From: Limnoglobus roseus
GTDB taxonomy: Bacteria; Planctomycetota; Planctomycetia; Gemmatales; Gemmataceae
Length of the DNA stretch: 64,000 bases
Assembly: GCF_008254045.1 (NCBI RefSeq)
Contig: NZ_CP042425.1
Location: 7,950,163 to 8,014,162, forward strand
Direction of reading: 5' to 3'
In this document: positions 41,289-49,655 of the stretch, piece after piece
How the letters are laid out: every line of letters starts with the position of its first letter
Position numbering within the stretch: position 1 is the stretch's first letter
The notes under the pieces: model-generated
Seen by the model: only the letters and a program-made list of their open reading frames with translations
What the model was told of the DNA's origin: nothing
The model's database searches: none
Program-made: the position numbers and the translations under genes

Positions 41289-41699
41289 TTATGCCGGACT
41301 GCCTCGCCCGAACTCGAATTGGTCCCCGTGGAAGTAGCACAGTATCCACCCACCGTTCGGCGGCAAAATCGCGATCTCATCGTCAGGCGGGCAGAAGTGG
41401 GAGTGCCACAGATCGACGAACGTCCCCACGGACACCTTGCACACTTCGTCACGACTGTACGCCACGAGTACCGATTCCTCGCCGCCGCCGACCCGCTCGC
41501 CCAGCCACGCCCGCAAGACTTCGGGCGGAGCGTCTACGTCCACCCGCTCCACGGGCGGTGTGAAGGCGGTCTTGCTCAGGCCGTACCGGCGATCGTCGAA
41601 GCAGACGCGAATGCGGTCGAACGCGGCCGCGGCCTCGCCCGGCCCGAGCCACACGACGGGAACTTGAAGTGCCGCCAGCCGATCTTCATGGGAGTCCAT
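41289..41699 (-). CDS. Hypothetical protein
   Basis: 136 residues from ATG 41699 (GAGGGCGAG upstream). Alpha/beta composition: LQVPVVWLGPGEAAAAFDRI, SVLVAYSRDEVCKVSVGTFV, and a C-terminal EIAILPPNGGWILCYFHGDQ. No signal peptide or membrane span. Convergent with 40585-41277, 11 bp apart. Unknown. Confidence 0.6.
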   Translation of the reverse strand: MDSHEDRLAALQVPVVWLGPGEAAAAFDRIRVCFDDRRYGLSKTAFTPPVERVDVDAPPEVLRAWLGERVGGGEESVLVAYSRDEVCKVSVGTFVDLWHSHFCPPDDEIAILPPNGGWILCYFHGDQFEFGRGSPA

Positions 41700-41826
41700 G
41701 CTCGCCCTCGGCCGTCGAAGTGGGAACGTCATAGCGTAACGGTTGCCGGGACTGCTTGCAACAACCTGCCCGAGGAAACGGACTTCGCCCCGACCAACGG
41801 TCGCCCGCGGACAATTGGCCGGCGGG

Positions 41827-41913
41827 TCACTTCACCCCGCGCCTGTGGCGACCGGTGCCGAACCAGAACAGCACGCCGACCAGCAGGAAGACGATGGCGA
41901 CGATGACGGGCAT
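41827..41913 (-). CDS. 28-residue single-span membrane peptide
   Basis: MPVIVAIVFLLVGVLFWFGT then GRHRRGVK: one membrane helix and a positive tail, typical of small membrane proteins. It follows the small gene at 41928 by 14 bp on the same strand. Ribosome binding site weak. Confidence 0.4.
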   Translation of the reverse strand: MPVIVAIVFLLVGVLFWFGTGRHRRGVK

Positions 41914-41927
41914 GGCGGGGCTACTCA

Positions 41928-42134
41928 CTACTCTGCGTTGGCCCGCAGGCTCACCGTGCCCTTGAACAAAATCGCGGGCAGCACGATGACCACGTCCGAC
42001 ACCTTCGCCGCCGTCTCCTCGGCAGCAGCCTCCGCCTCCTCCAGCGTCGCGAACGAGTGGGCCTGGAAGTGCAGCGTGCCGACCCCGGACATGACGATGA
42101 ACCCGTCCTTGCGCTAGACATGCGGGTAACTCAT
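41928..42134 (-). pseudogene. Small gene with an in-frame TAG at codon 7
   Basis: From ATG 42134: MSYPHV, TAG (42114-42116), then RKDGFIVMSGVGTLHFQAHS and FATLEEAEAAAEETAAKVSD to a stop at 41928. The downstream part is clearly coding and could restart at ATG 42092 (54 residues). TAC-to-TAG is one plausible point change. It heads a run of small minus-strand genes. Confidence 0.5.
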
Positions 42135-42160
42135 GGGCGTGACTCCTTCGGAGTGGCGGG

Positions 42161-42337
42161 CTACTTTTGCGGGGCGGACGACTGGCGATTCCTCTGCTCT
42201 TCGACCATCGCCGACGCAATGGCGTAAGCCATCTTTGCAAGACTCTCCGGCTTGTTCAGGACGTCTTGAATGTTCGGGTTGGCCGAAAGACCAACCACGA
42301 TTCGCACGGCCATTTCGTCGATCGACTCGTTTGACAT
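42161..42337 (-). CDS. 58-residue small protein, paralog of the next gene
   Basis: ATG 42337 with GGGAG upstream. MSNESIDEMAVRIVVGLSAN ... KPESLAKMAYAIASAMVEEQ: a two-helix protein. It matches the 42386-42643 product in order and spacing (IDELAARAMVSLLSG; LLARHAYTVAEAMAEEKRR). Unknown role. Confidence 0.6.
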   Translation of the reverse strand: MSNESIDEMAVRIVVGLSANPNIQDVLNKPESLAKMAYAIASAMVEEQRNRQSSAPQK

Positions 42338-42385
42338 GAGACCACTCCCGATTGTGACAGGCGTTCCTCAAACTTACGAGAAGGA

Positions 42386-42643
42386 TCACCGTCGGGTGTA
42401 CAGAACCTCACCCCTGCGCGGGAGAGCGGCCCACTCGCCCGCCCACGCCCGCCCGAACTGCGGGCTCGAAGCATCCCGGTCCGCCTCGTCCCTTCGCCGT
42501 TTCTCTTCAGCCATGGCCTCCGCGACGGTGTAGGCATGCCTCGCTAACAGGTCCGGCGTTCGCACGTACTCATCTCCCCTCGGCCCGCTCAGCAAACTCA
42601 CCATCGCCCTCGCCGCCAGTTCGTCGATCTGGGTTGCGTTCAC
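42386..42643 (-). CDS. 85-residue small protein, paralog of 42161-42337
   Basis: Starts at GTG 42643 (NATQIDELAARAMVSLLSGP), GGAGACC upstream; the frame opens at 42709. Shares IDE-A-R--V-L and LA--AY-VA-AM-EE-R with its neighbour; the C-terminal part (RDASSPQFGRAWAGEWAALP) is extra. Tandem duplicates. Confidence 0.6.
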   Translation of the reverse strand: MNATQIDELAARAMVSLLSGPRGDEYVRTPDLLARHAYTVAEAMAEEKRRRDEADRDASSPQFGRAWAGEWAALPRRGEVLYTRR

Positions 42644-42969
42644 GGTGGGGTCTCCAAACCGAGGGGCTAGCCTTGCCGTGACGTTACCCGCAAGTCGCGT
42701 CGGCGACAAGGACGATGGGCCGATTCGTTCCCACTCCCTTCGGAATCGGGGACATCGCTGCTTGCGATTCTTCCATCGTCACGACGTGGTCCCTTCGTTC
42801 GCAGCATGGAGTCGGGCCTGACAGGATGAGCCCTTGGGGCCGGGCGGCGTCACCGCCCGTTAGCGCGAAGGCTTCGCCAGCCGGTCCAGGGCGCAGCGGC
42901 CGCGGCCCAGGGGCTTGGCTCACTCGCCGTAGATCGGGTTCGGCAGAACGATCCACTTCCGCCCCACGC
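42644..42969. other. Gap before the integrase remnant
   Basis: No gene recognised; probably decayed upstream part of the recombinase at 42970, since the same frame is open from 42715 but shows no recombinase motifs. Confidence 0.35.
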
Positions 42970-43224
42970 GGGACGCTGGCCACGATGCTCGACGCGGCCG
43001 ACGTGCCGCTGAAGGTGCGGCAGACGATCCTCCGCCACTCCGACCCGCGGTTGACGATGAACCGGTACACAAAATTAACGACGGCCGCCGCCGGAGAAGC
43101 GATCGACGCCCTGCCCTCCGTGTTCTCGGCCTCGACTGGCTCCGCGAATCTTTACAGGAGTCTTCAGGGGAAAGTGATGGCTGGGGGAGCCGATGACAAT
43201 AGGAGGGAACGCCCAGTGTGTTAA
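42970..43224 (+). pseudogene. C-terminal remnant of a tyrosine recombinase
   Basis: Reads TLATMLDAADVPLKVRQTIL, RHSDPRLTMNRYTKLTTAAA, with the recombinase H-x-x-R-like HSDPRLT and the Tyr nucleophile (NRYTKL). The upstream catalytic domain is absent. The stop is 91 bp from the 3' end of tRNA-Ser, the usual integrase-tRNA arrangement of an integrated element. Confidence 0.8.
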
Positions 43225-43254
43225 AGGGCGATTTCGGGGTTAGTTCACAAAACC

Positions 43255-43280
43255 AAAAACCCCCGGTTTCCCAGGGGTTT
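43255..43280 (-). terminator. Terminator of tRNA-Ser
   Basis: On the minus strand AAACCCC-loop-GGGGTTTTTGG (7-bp stem, then T-run) lies 36 bp downstream of the tRNA. Confidence 0.75.
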
Positions 43281-43315
43281 GAGGCCGATCAAGGCCCGTC
43301 GAAGGCGATTGAATG

Positions 43316-43404
43316 CGGAGAGGGCGGGATTCGAACCCGCGGTGCAATTTTACTCGCACGCCGCTTTAGCAAAGCGGTGCTTTCGACCACTCAGCCACCT
43401 CTCC
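43316..43404 (-). tRNA. tRNA-Ser (GCT)
   Basis: 89 nt. Acceptor GGAGAGG/CCTCTCC with discriminator G, D-arm GCTGAGTGGTCGAAAGC, anticodon arm CGCTTTGCTAAAGCG with anticodon GCT, long serine-type variable arm, T-arm CGGGTTCGAATCCCG. CCA is not encoded. It marks the border between accessory and core genes. Confidence 0.95.
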
Positions 43405-43453
43405 GACACGGCGAATCTTAGCACCCGATGCCGACACTGACAATACCCGAACG

Positions 43454-44350
43454 TCACGTCGACGGCTTCTCGTGCAAATGTAGGTGGTACGGGCCGAGGG
43501 TTCCGCCGTAATTGCCGGCCGTGATGCCGAGAATGCCGGGGCGACAGGCAGCCCTCACCCCGATTTTCATGGCCGTGGCGACGGACGCCAAGTCGAGGCC
43601 GTCGATGACGATCTCGTAGACCGCGTTCACGCCGTTCGGGAGTTTCGACGCGACTTGGCCGCGGAGGGTGGGGCAGTAGGCGTCGTTGGTACTCGCCTTC
43701 AACGCCTTGTACTGACTGCCGACTTTGCTCCCCGATCGGACGATGCCGCCGGGGAACGGCATGATGACGTTCCGCACGCCGCGGATCGCGGCCACGGCTT
43801 CGGTTGTGGCTTGCAGCGCGATTGTTTGTGTCGAACCGAGAACGAGGAAGTTTCCGCCGGCCACGCCCTTCACGGTGCCGAACACATCCTGGCAGAGGAA
43901 CTCGCCGTCCATCGTCGGAATGCGCCAATAGCGGACGCCGTCGAGCCGCTTGCTGATCTGCCAGCCGTCGCCGAAGTAGCGCAGGCTGCCGCCAATCTTG
44001 ATGCTCTTGCCGGGGTCGCCGACGAGGCCGCTGTAGCAGGCGGTCGTCGGGCAGGTGAGGATGCACTGGGCCACGCGGTTGATGAGCGCCTTCTGGAGCG
44101 CGTCCCGGCTGAAGGCGAAGAAAAGCAGCGACACGCCGGGCCGGCCGTCGGGGGTTTCGTCCGGCGGCAGTTCGCGTTCGATCCCCGCTTCGACATCGCA
44201 GCCGATGACCGAGGCGGCGTAGCCGGTGGAGACCTGGCCGGCGGTACACGCCCACTCGGGCGTCTCGGCCGTCACGATGAGCCGTGTGCCGGTGATGGGG
44301 AAGGCTTCGGCGAACGTGTCTTCGATGGGAACGTCGTTGATCGTGAACAA
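43454..44350 (-). CDS. fhcD: Formylmethanofuran--tetrahydromethanopterin formyltransferase
   Basis: 298 residues, the family length. Starts INDVPIEDTFAEAFPITGTR (Ftr signature), contains CILTCPTTACYSGLVGDPGK, IKIGGSLRYFGDGWQISKRL, and ends GTLGPYHLHLHEKPS. Transfers a formyl group between tetrahydromethanopterin and the methanofuran-type carrier in bacterial formaldehyde oxidation. Divergent from fhcB with one small membrane-protein gene between. Cytoplasmic. Confidence 0.95.
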   Translation of the reverse strand: MFTINDVPIEDTFAEAFPITGTRLIVTAETPEWACTAGQVSTGYAASVIGCDVEAGIERELPPDETPDGRPGVSLLFFAFSRDALQKALINRVAQCILTCPTTACYSGLVGDPGKSIKIGGSLRYFGDGWQISKRLDGVRYWRIPTMDGEFLCQDVFGTVKGVAGGNFLVLGSTQTIALQATTEAVAAIRGVRNVIMPFPGGIVRSGSKVGSQYKALKASTNDAYCPTLRGQVASKLPNGVNAVYEIVIDGLDLASVATAMKIGVRAACRPGILGITAGNYGGTLGPYHLHLHEKPST

Positions 44351-44439
44351 GGCGGCCGTCCGGTCAGGGTGAGCCGTGCGAAGACAGTTGGGGACGCGGT
44401 CGCTATTTTATAAAGTCAGTCGTCGCACAAGGGGCATTG

Positions 44440-44949
44440 ATGCAACCGCTTGGGATTGTGCTGATGAGCGTGGCAGCAGCAATCTCTTATGGGATCGTGC
44501 ACGATCAGATTACGGTCCGCTTGTGCGTGGAATATTTCACGATCGGTCACCCGCCGGTCTTCGATACCGATGATCCGACGCTGTTGGGACTGGGATGGGG
44601 CGTTCTCGCGACGTGGTGGGTGGGAGTGCTGCTCGGCGTTCCCTTGGCGATCGTTGCCAGAGTAGGTTCGCAGCCGAAACGTACAGTCGGTTCACTCGTC
44701 CGGCCGGTCCTGAGATTACTGGTTGCGATGGCCGCGAGCGCCCTAGTGTCCGGCGGCGTCGGATACTGGTTGGCACGCAACGGTATGGTGTTTCTCGTTG
44801 GCCCGATTGCCAAGGAAGTGCCCACGGATCGGCACGTGATGTTTCTCGCCGACCTCTGGGCCCATGCGGCGAGTTATATCATGGGGTTCGTCGGCGGTCT
44901 GTTCGTGATGGTGCAGATTTGGCGGTCACGGCAACGGACGGTTTCATAG
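44440..44949 (+). CDS. Small integral membrane protein
   Basis: 169 residues from ATG 44440. Four membrane helices: GIVLMSVAAAISYGIV, LGWGVLATWWVGVLLGVPLA, VLRLLVAMAASALVSGGVGY, ASYIMGFVGGLFVMVQIW. No family recognised. Its end overlaps the possible start of fhcB. Confidence 0.65.
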   Translation: MQPLGIVLMSVAAAISYGIVHDQITVRLCVEYFTIGHPPVFDTDDPTLLGLGWGVLATWWVGVLLGVPLAIVARVGSQPKRTVGSLVRPVLRLLVAMAASALVSGGVGYWLARNGMVFLVGPIAKEVPTDRHVMFLADLWAHAASYIMGFVGGLFVMVQIWRSRQRTVS

Positions 44950-46280
44950 TTCGAAAGCGGAGTACGACCATCACAACACTGCTGCCCCCGCTGAGCGTTG
45001 TCCCCAACGCAACCTGTGCGGGGTGCGGGTGCGTCTGCGATGACATCGAATTGCAGCACGACGGCCGTTCGATTTACGTAGCGAAAAACGCCTGCGAGCG
45101 AGGCGAGGCGTGGTTTCGCGAGCAGACAGTCGAACGGCAATCCTCGGAAGTATTGCTCGATGCCGCGGTGGAAGCGGCGGCCGAGATTCTGCACGCGGCC
45201 GACCTGCCGCTCGTATTCGGCCTCGGCGACTCAACGTGCGAAGCCCAGCGCGAAGCCATCGCCTTGGCGGAACAACTCGGCGGCACAATCGACACGGAGA
45301 CCTCGCTGTCGCACGGGTCGATGGAGATGGCGGCCCAACTCGGCGGCAAAATCACCTGCACGCTCGGCGAGGTCAAGAACCGGGCGGATTTCGTGCTCTA
45401 TTGGGGGGCAAACCCGGCCGAGACGCACCCGCGGCACTTCGAACGGTACACCCTGACGACGACGGGGAAGTACACGCCGAGCGGCCGGGCGGATCGCACG
45501 CTGGTCGTCGTGGACGTGCGCGAGACGGCGAGCACGGCGGAAGCGGACGTGTTCCTGCGCATCCGCCCCGGCCAGGATTTCGAGGCACTTTCGATCCTGC
45601 GGGCGGTCGTACAGGGGAGCCGCTTTGACGAGGCGAAGCTGGCCGCGACGGGCTTGACGCTCGATCAACTCCGCGACCTATCGCGGCGGATGAAGAAGGC
45701 GCGGTACGGCATCGTATTCGTCGGCATGGGGCTGTTCCAGACCCGCGGCACGTTCATGAACTGTGCGGCGGTCACGGCCCTGGTGATCGAACTGAATTCG
45801 TGGACGCGGTTCATCTCGATGCCGATGCGGTCGCCGGGCAACGTCAGCGGGGCCGACGCGGTGCTGAGCTACACGACCGGCTACCCGTTCGCGGTGAACT
45901 TCAGCCGCGGCTACCCGCGGTACAACCCCGGCGAGTTCTCGGCGGCCGGCCTCCTCGCGCGCGGCGAAGTTGATGCCGCCCTGATCGTGGGCACGGACGC
46001 GGCCGCACGACTGCCGCAGGCCGCCCGCGATCACCTGTCGCGCATCCCGACGATCACGCTCGACGCGAAGCCGCCGACCTTCACGCCGCGCGTACACATC
46101 ACGACCGCCGCAGTTGCGGCCGGAACGGTCTACCGGATGGACAAGGTTCCGCTGACTCTGCGGCCGCCGATAACTTCGGCCGCACCCAGTGACGAGACGG
46201 TCCTGAGACTCATCCGAGATGCTCTGGCGAAGAAATCCGCGTGGTACCCGACGGCGGCCGCGGTGATGCCGGCAAAATGA
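44919..46280 (+). CDS. fhcB: Formyltransferase/hydrolase complex subunit B
   Basis: About 450 residues; the start is uncertain (TTG 44919 chosen; no clear ribosome binding site). CAGCGCVCDDIEL near residue 30 is the FmdB/FwdB/FhcB opening. SMEMAAQLGG and TLGEVKNRADFVLYWGANPA, then ETHPRHFERY, and later FVGMGLFQTRG follow family order. The active-site Cys of archaeal FmdB (CHG) is Ser here (LSHGS), as expected for the redox-inactive bacterial version. Works with FhcA, C and D; fhcC is not in view. Confidence 0.9.
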   Translation: MAVTATDGFIVRKRSTTITTLLPPLSVVPNATCAGCGCVCDDIELQHDGRSIYVAKNACERGEAWFREQTVERQSSEVLLDAAVEAAAEILHAADLPLVFGLGDSTCEAQREAIALAEQLGGTIDTETSLSHGSMEMAAQLGGKITCTLGEVKNRADFVLYWGANPAETHPRHFERYTLTTTGKYTPSGRADRTLVVVDVRETASTAEADVFLRIRPGQDFEALSILRAVVQGSRFDEAKLAATGLTLDQLRDLSRRMKKARYGIVFVGMGLFQTRGTFMNCAAVTALVIELNSWTRFISMPMRSPGNVSGADAVLSYTTGYPFAVNFSRGYPRYNPGEFSAAGLLARGEVDAALIVGTDAAARLPQAARDHLSRIPTITLDAKPPTFTPRVHITTAAVAAGTVYRMDKVPLTLRPPITSAAPSDETVLRLIRDALAKKSAWYPTAAAVMPAK

Positions 46281-46283
46281 TTC

Positions 46284-46372
46284 GCCGCAGATACACGCAG
46301 AAAACGCAGATCAATCCGAAATCCAAATCTTGCTTCGGTCCTGATCTGCGTTCCTCCGCGTCCATCCGCGGC
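46284..46372. repeat. Long imperfect hairpin between fhcB and fhcA
   Basis: GCCGCAGATACACGCAGA at the left pairs with the complement of TCCGCGTCCATCCGCGGC at the right, and ACGCAGATCA with TGATCTGCGT, giving an 89-bp imperfect inverted repeat. It resembles intergenic hairpin repeats (CTGCGT-CCATC-GCGG type) dispersed in several bacterial phyla. Confidence 0.7.
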
Positions 46373-46394
46373 CAAACTCTTTTCGAGAGCGAAG

Positions 46395-48017
46395 ATGCTG
46401 CGCATTCAGGGCGGAACGGTCTACGACCCGGCGAACGGCGTCAACGGCGTCGTGAAGAACATCGTCCTCGACGGCGGCAAGGTCGTGACGAGCGGTGAGG
46501 GCGGCCGCACCATCGACGCCACGGGGATGATCGTCTTCCCCGGTGGCGTGGACGTTCACACTCACGTCGCCGGGGCAGGGCTGAACTTCGCCCGGTCGAT
46601 GATCCCGGAGGAACACCGCCAGTCGTCGCCTATTCTGCGGTCGCGGACAAAGCGGGCGGGCATCGGCGGGCCGACGCCGACGAGCTTTGCCACAGGCTAC
46701 CTGTACGCCGGCATGGGGTGGACGACCGTCAACGAGGCGGCCGTGCCGATGCTGACTGCGAAGCGCACGCACGACGAGTTGCACGATACGCCGATCGTGG
46801 ACAAGGCGTGCTGCGTGCTGATGGGCAACAATGAGTTGATCCTCGATTTGCTGGAACGCGGCGAACACGAGCGGGCCAAGCAGGTCGTTGCGTGGTACTT
46901 GTGGGCGGCGAAGGGGTACGGCATCAAGGTCGTGAACGCGGGCGGCGTGGCGGCGTGGAAGTGGGGCAAGGACGCAAAGAAACTGACAGACGTCGTCGAG
47001 GGGTATCATTCGCTGACGCCGGGGGCGATCATCGCGAGTTTGGCCCGCATCATCGACGAATTGAACCTGCCTCACCCGATGCACCTGCACTGCAACAACC
47101 TCGGTGCCCCCGGCAACGTCGGTACGACGCTTGAGACGATGAAGACGCTGGAGAGCCACCGAGCCCACCTGGCGCACCTGCAATACCACGCCTACGGCGG
47201 CGACGACTGGGAGTCGATCCGCTCTGACGCGCCGGCCATCGCCAACTACTTCAATGCGCACAAGAACCTCACCACCGACGCCGGGGCCGTGCTGTTCGGC
47301 AACGCCATCACGCTTTCCGCGGACGGGCCGTGGCAGTACTTGCTGTACCAACTCACCGGCAAGAAGTGGGGCAACATCGATGTGGAGAACGAGACTGGTT
47401 GCGGCGTCGTGCCCTACGTCTACCGCGAAAAGAACATCGTCAACGCCGTGCAGTGGGCGACGGGCCTGGAATTGCTGCTGCTCATCGACGACCCGTGGCG
47501 GGTGGCCCTGACCACCGACCACCCGAACGGCACGAGTTTCTGGCGGTACCCGGAGATTCTGCAACTGCTCATGGACGCGAGCTTCCGCAAGGAGGAGTTC
47601 GCGAAACTCCCGGAGAAGGCACGGTCGCGGACGTGCCTCGCCGACCTGACCCGCGAGTACACGCTGTATGAAATCGCCATCCTCACGAGCGCCGGACCGG
47701 CCCGCACGCTGGGGTTGTCGCAGAAGGGGCACCTCGGCGTCGGGGCCGACGCGGACGTGGCGATCTACAACGCGCACAAGAACGCGGCCACGATGTTCTC
47801 GCACCCGCGGTACGTCATCAAGGGCGGCGAAATCGTGGTGGAAGACGGCGACATCCGCACGACGCCGGAGAGCCGGGGGTTCATCACCAAGCCGAGTTTC
47901 GATCCGGCGATCGAGGACTACCTGCGGCCGCTCTTCCAGAGCCAGTACACGGTGGCGTTTGAGAACTACCCGGTCGAGATGGCCCGCATCCCGCGGCCGA
48001 TCGTTCGCGAGGTGTAA
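46395..48017 (+). CDS. fhcA: Formyltransferase/hydrolase complex subunit A
   Basis: 540 residues, amidohydrolase fold. DVHTHVAGAG (His55, His57 zinc ligands), LNFARSMIPEEHR, KVVNAGGVAAWKWGK, PMHLHCNNLGAPGN, and LTTDHPNGTSFWRYPEILQL match FmdA/FhcA. The subunit hydrolyses formyl carrier to formate. 114 bp after fhcB with a hairpin between. Ends the visible C1 cluster. Confidence 0.95.
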   Translation: MLRIQGGTVYDPANGVNGVVKNIVLDGGKVVTSGEGGRTIDATGMIVFPGGVDVHTHVAGAGLNFARSMIPEEHRQSSPILRSRTKRAGIGGPTPTSFATGYLYAGMGWTTVNEAAVPMLTAKRTHDELHDTPIVDKACCVLMGNNELILDLLERGEHERAKQVVAWYLWAAKGYGIKVVNAGGVAAWKWGKDAKKLTDVVEGYHSLTPGAIIASLARIIDELNLPHPMHLHCNNLGAPGNVGTTLETMKTLESHRAHLAHLQYHAYGGDDWESIRSDAPAIANYFNAHKNLTTDAGAVLFGNAITLSADGPWQYLLYQLTGKKWGNIDVENETGCGVVPYVYREKNIVNAVQWATGLELLLLIDDPWRVALTTDHPNGTSFWRYPEILQLLMDASFRKEEFAKLPEKARSRTCLADLTREYTLYEIAILTSAGPARTLGLSQKGHLGVGADADVAIYNAHKNAATMFSHPRYVIKGGEIVVEDGDIRTTPESRGFITKPSFDPAIEDYLRPLFQSQYTVAFENYPVEMARIPRPIVREV

Positions 48018-48073
48018 GTCGATCGTGGGGCCTCGGTATATTCATCCGTTCACATCTTTCGGAGGAATGTCCC

Positions 48074-48769
48074 ATGCTCACGATCCGACGGGCCGACGAC
48101 CGCGGCACGACCGACTTCGACTGGTTGTACAGCCGGCACACCTTCTCGTTCGGCGACTACGTCGATGCGAACCACCACAACTTCCGCGCACTACGGGTCA
48201 TCAACGATGACATCATCGCGGGCGGGGGCGGCTTCCCGACGCACCCACACCGGGACATGGAAATTCTCACCTACGTGATGCGTGGCCGCCTGGAGCACCG
48301 CGACAGCATGGGCAACGGTACGGTGATCGGCCCCGGCGAGTGGCAGAAGATGTCGGCCGGCACCGGCGTGCGGCACAGCGAGTTCAACCCGTCGCCGACG
48401 GAGGCTGTGCACCTGCTGCAAATCTGGGTGATGCCCGAGCGGAAGGGATTGCAACCCGAATACGACCAGAAGCTTTTCACGGACGCTGATAAGGCGGGCC
48501 AATGGCGAACCATCGCCTCACGGGACGGGCGGGGCGGCTCGATTCGCGTGCACCAAGATCTCGTGCTGTCCGCACGGACCTTGAAGGCGGGGGAAAGTGC
48601 CAGCTACGACATCACCCCCGGCCGTGCGGTTTGGGCACACGTCACAAAGGGTGCGTTGGAACTGAATCAGGAACAACTCGGCGAGGGCGATGCCGCAGCC
48701 GTGAACGAGAATCGAGTGACTGTGCGAGCGACGCAGGACGGTGAAGTGCTTCTGTTCGATCTCGGTTAG
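48074..48769 (+). CDS. Pirin-family (quercetinase-like) protein
   Basis: 231 residues, full length for the YhaK-type subgroup. Iron ligands visible in FPTHPHRDMEILTYV (two His) and AGTGVRHSEFN (His and Glu). SRHTFSFGDYVDANHHNFRA is the family opening. GGAGGA upstream. Likely an iron cupin dioxygenase or redox sensor. Single gene. Confidence 0.92.
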   Translation: MLTIRRADDRGTTDFDWLYSRHTFSFGDYVDANHHNFRALRVINDDIIAGGGGFPTHPHRDMEILTYVMRGRLEHRDSMGNGTVIGPGEWQKMSAGTGVRHSEFNPSPTEAVHLLQIWVMPERKGLQPEYDQKLFTDADKAGQWRTIASRDGRGGSIRVHQDLVLSARTLKAGESASYDITPGRAVWAHVTKGALELNQEQLGEGDAAAVNENRVTVRATQDGEVLLFDLG

Positions 48770-49012
48770 CCTCAATTGATGAGTCTTTCTGACAACCGGT
48801 CTGGGCTGAGAGATGGGCTGGGCTGGATGATTTGGAATTCTGCACAGCCTGGCGATTTTGCGAATTTGGCAAAATCCGCTGATCCGATAAATATTGGCTC
48901 AAGATTCGCCAGATTCCTGCCGACGAAGTCACCGCGACACCAGAATTGAACTCTGTTCCGCGGTTTCTTCGATCACAACTGACATTGTCAAGACGAAAAT
49001 CGATTTTTCTTC
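48770..49012. other. AT-richer gap with an inverted repeat
   Basis: GATTTTGC (48854) and GCAAAATC (48869-48876) form a short hairpin shortly after the pirin gene; no T-run. TCACAACTG at 48973 and CAGTTGTGA at 49039 form a spaced inverted pair around the csrA promoter. Confidence 0.4.
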
Positions 49013-49042
49013 TTGACGGGTAGGGATGAAGAGGCCTACAGT
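49013..49042 (+). promoter_or_regulatory. Sigma70-type promoter of csrA
   Basis: TTGACG (49013-49018), 18-bp spacer, TACAGT (49037-49042). Predicted leader of about 125 nt before the csrA start. Confidence 0.6.
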
Positions 49043-49176
49043 TGTGACATCAGAAAATTTGCGAAATTTTTCTGAAAGTCGGGTTCGAGTTGGCAAGTAT
49101 TGTGGATTAGGAAAGGCCAACCCATCTTGAGCAAGGGTGGCCAATCCAAGGATTTTAACATCAAGGAGGAATGCTC

Positions 49177-49476
49177 ATGTTGGTTCTATCTCGCAAAATC
49201 GGCGAAGCCATCGTCATTGGCAACAACATTCGCATCACGGTCGTGGACGTCGGACAGGGTCGGGTCAAGATCGGCGTAATGGCCCCCCACAACGTCTCGG
49301 TAGATCGCGAAGAAATCTTCGAAAAGAAACAAGCCGAACGCTATCAAGAAGATCCGGAAGAAGCGATCCCCATCAACATGGGCCTGCACAATCGCATTGC
49401 CACCCAACTGCCTAATACGTCCGAAAATACGCCGGCCCCTACTCCGAAGTTGTCCTTCCGTGCCAAATCACGATAA
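49177..49476 (+). CDS. csrA: Carbon storage regulator CsrA with a C-terminal extension
   Basis: 99 residues from ATG 49177, with AGGAGGA 6 nt upstream; ATG 49171 is too close to it. MLVLSRKIGEAIVIGNNIRI and VKIGVMAPHNVSVDREEIFE are the CsrA core, including the RNA-binding beta1 and the VDREEI edge (Arg of beta5). Typical CsrA is about 60-75 residues; here ~35 more, Pro/Ser/Lys-rich. Binds GGA motifs in mRNA leaders; the AAGGAGGA at its own start suggests self-control. Confidence 0.93.
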   Translation: MLVLSRKIGEAIVIGNNIRITVVDVGQGRVKIGVMAPHNVSVDREEIFEKKQAERYQEDPEEAIPINMGLHNRIATQLPNTSENTPAPTPKLSFRAKSR

Positions 49477-49502
49477 GTGCCGGAAGTCATCGAAATCCTT
49501 TC

Positions 49503-49537
49503 TAAGCCTACCGAATGCGGTAGGCTTGAGTTTTTTT
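49503..49537 (+). terminator. Terminator of csrA
   Basis: AAGCCTACC-GAATGC-GGTAGGCTT followed by GAGTTTTTTT: a 9-bp perfect stem with a T-run. Confidence 0.9.
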
Positions 49538-49655
49538 GGGGCGAGCGAGTTGCCGTTCTAAAAGACCTCCTTCGATTCGGCGAAGTCCATCCCTCTGCCT
49601 AGCCGATACGTCTGAACCGTAGCCCGTCGAACCCTTAGCAGAAGGTAATTTCTCG

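Noticed and set aside
44595..44918. N-terminal extension of FhcB
   Set aside because: Overlaps the membrane-protein gene in another frame; FhcB family sequence begins only near CAGCGCVCDD.
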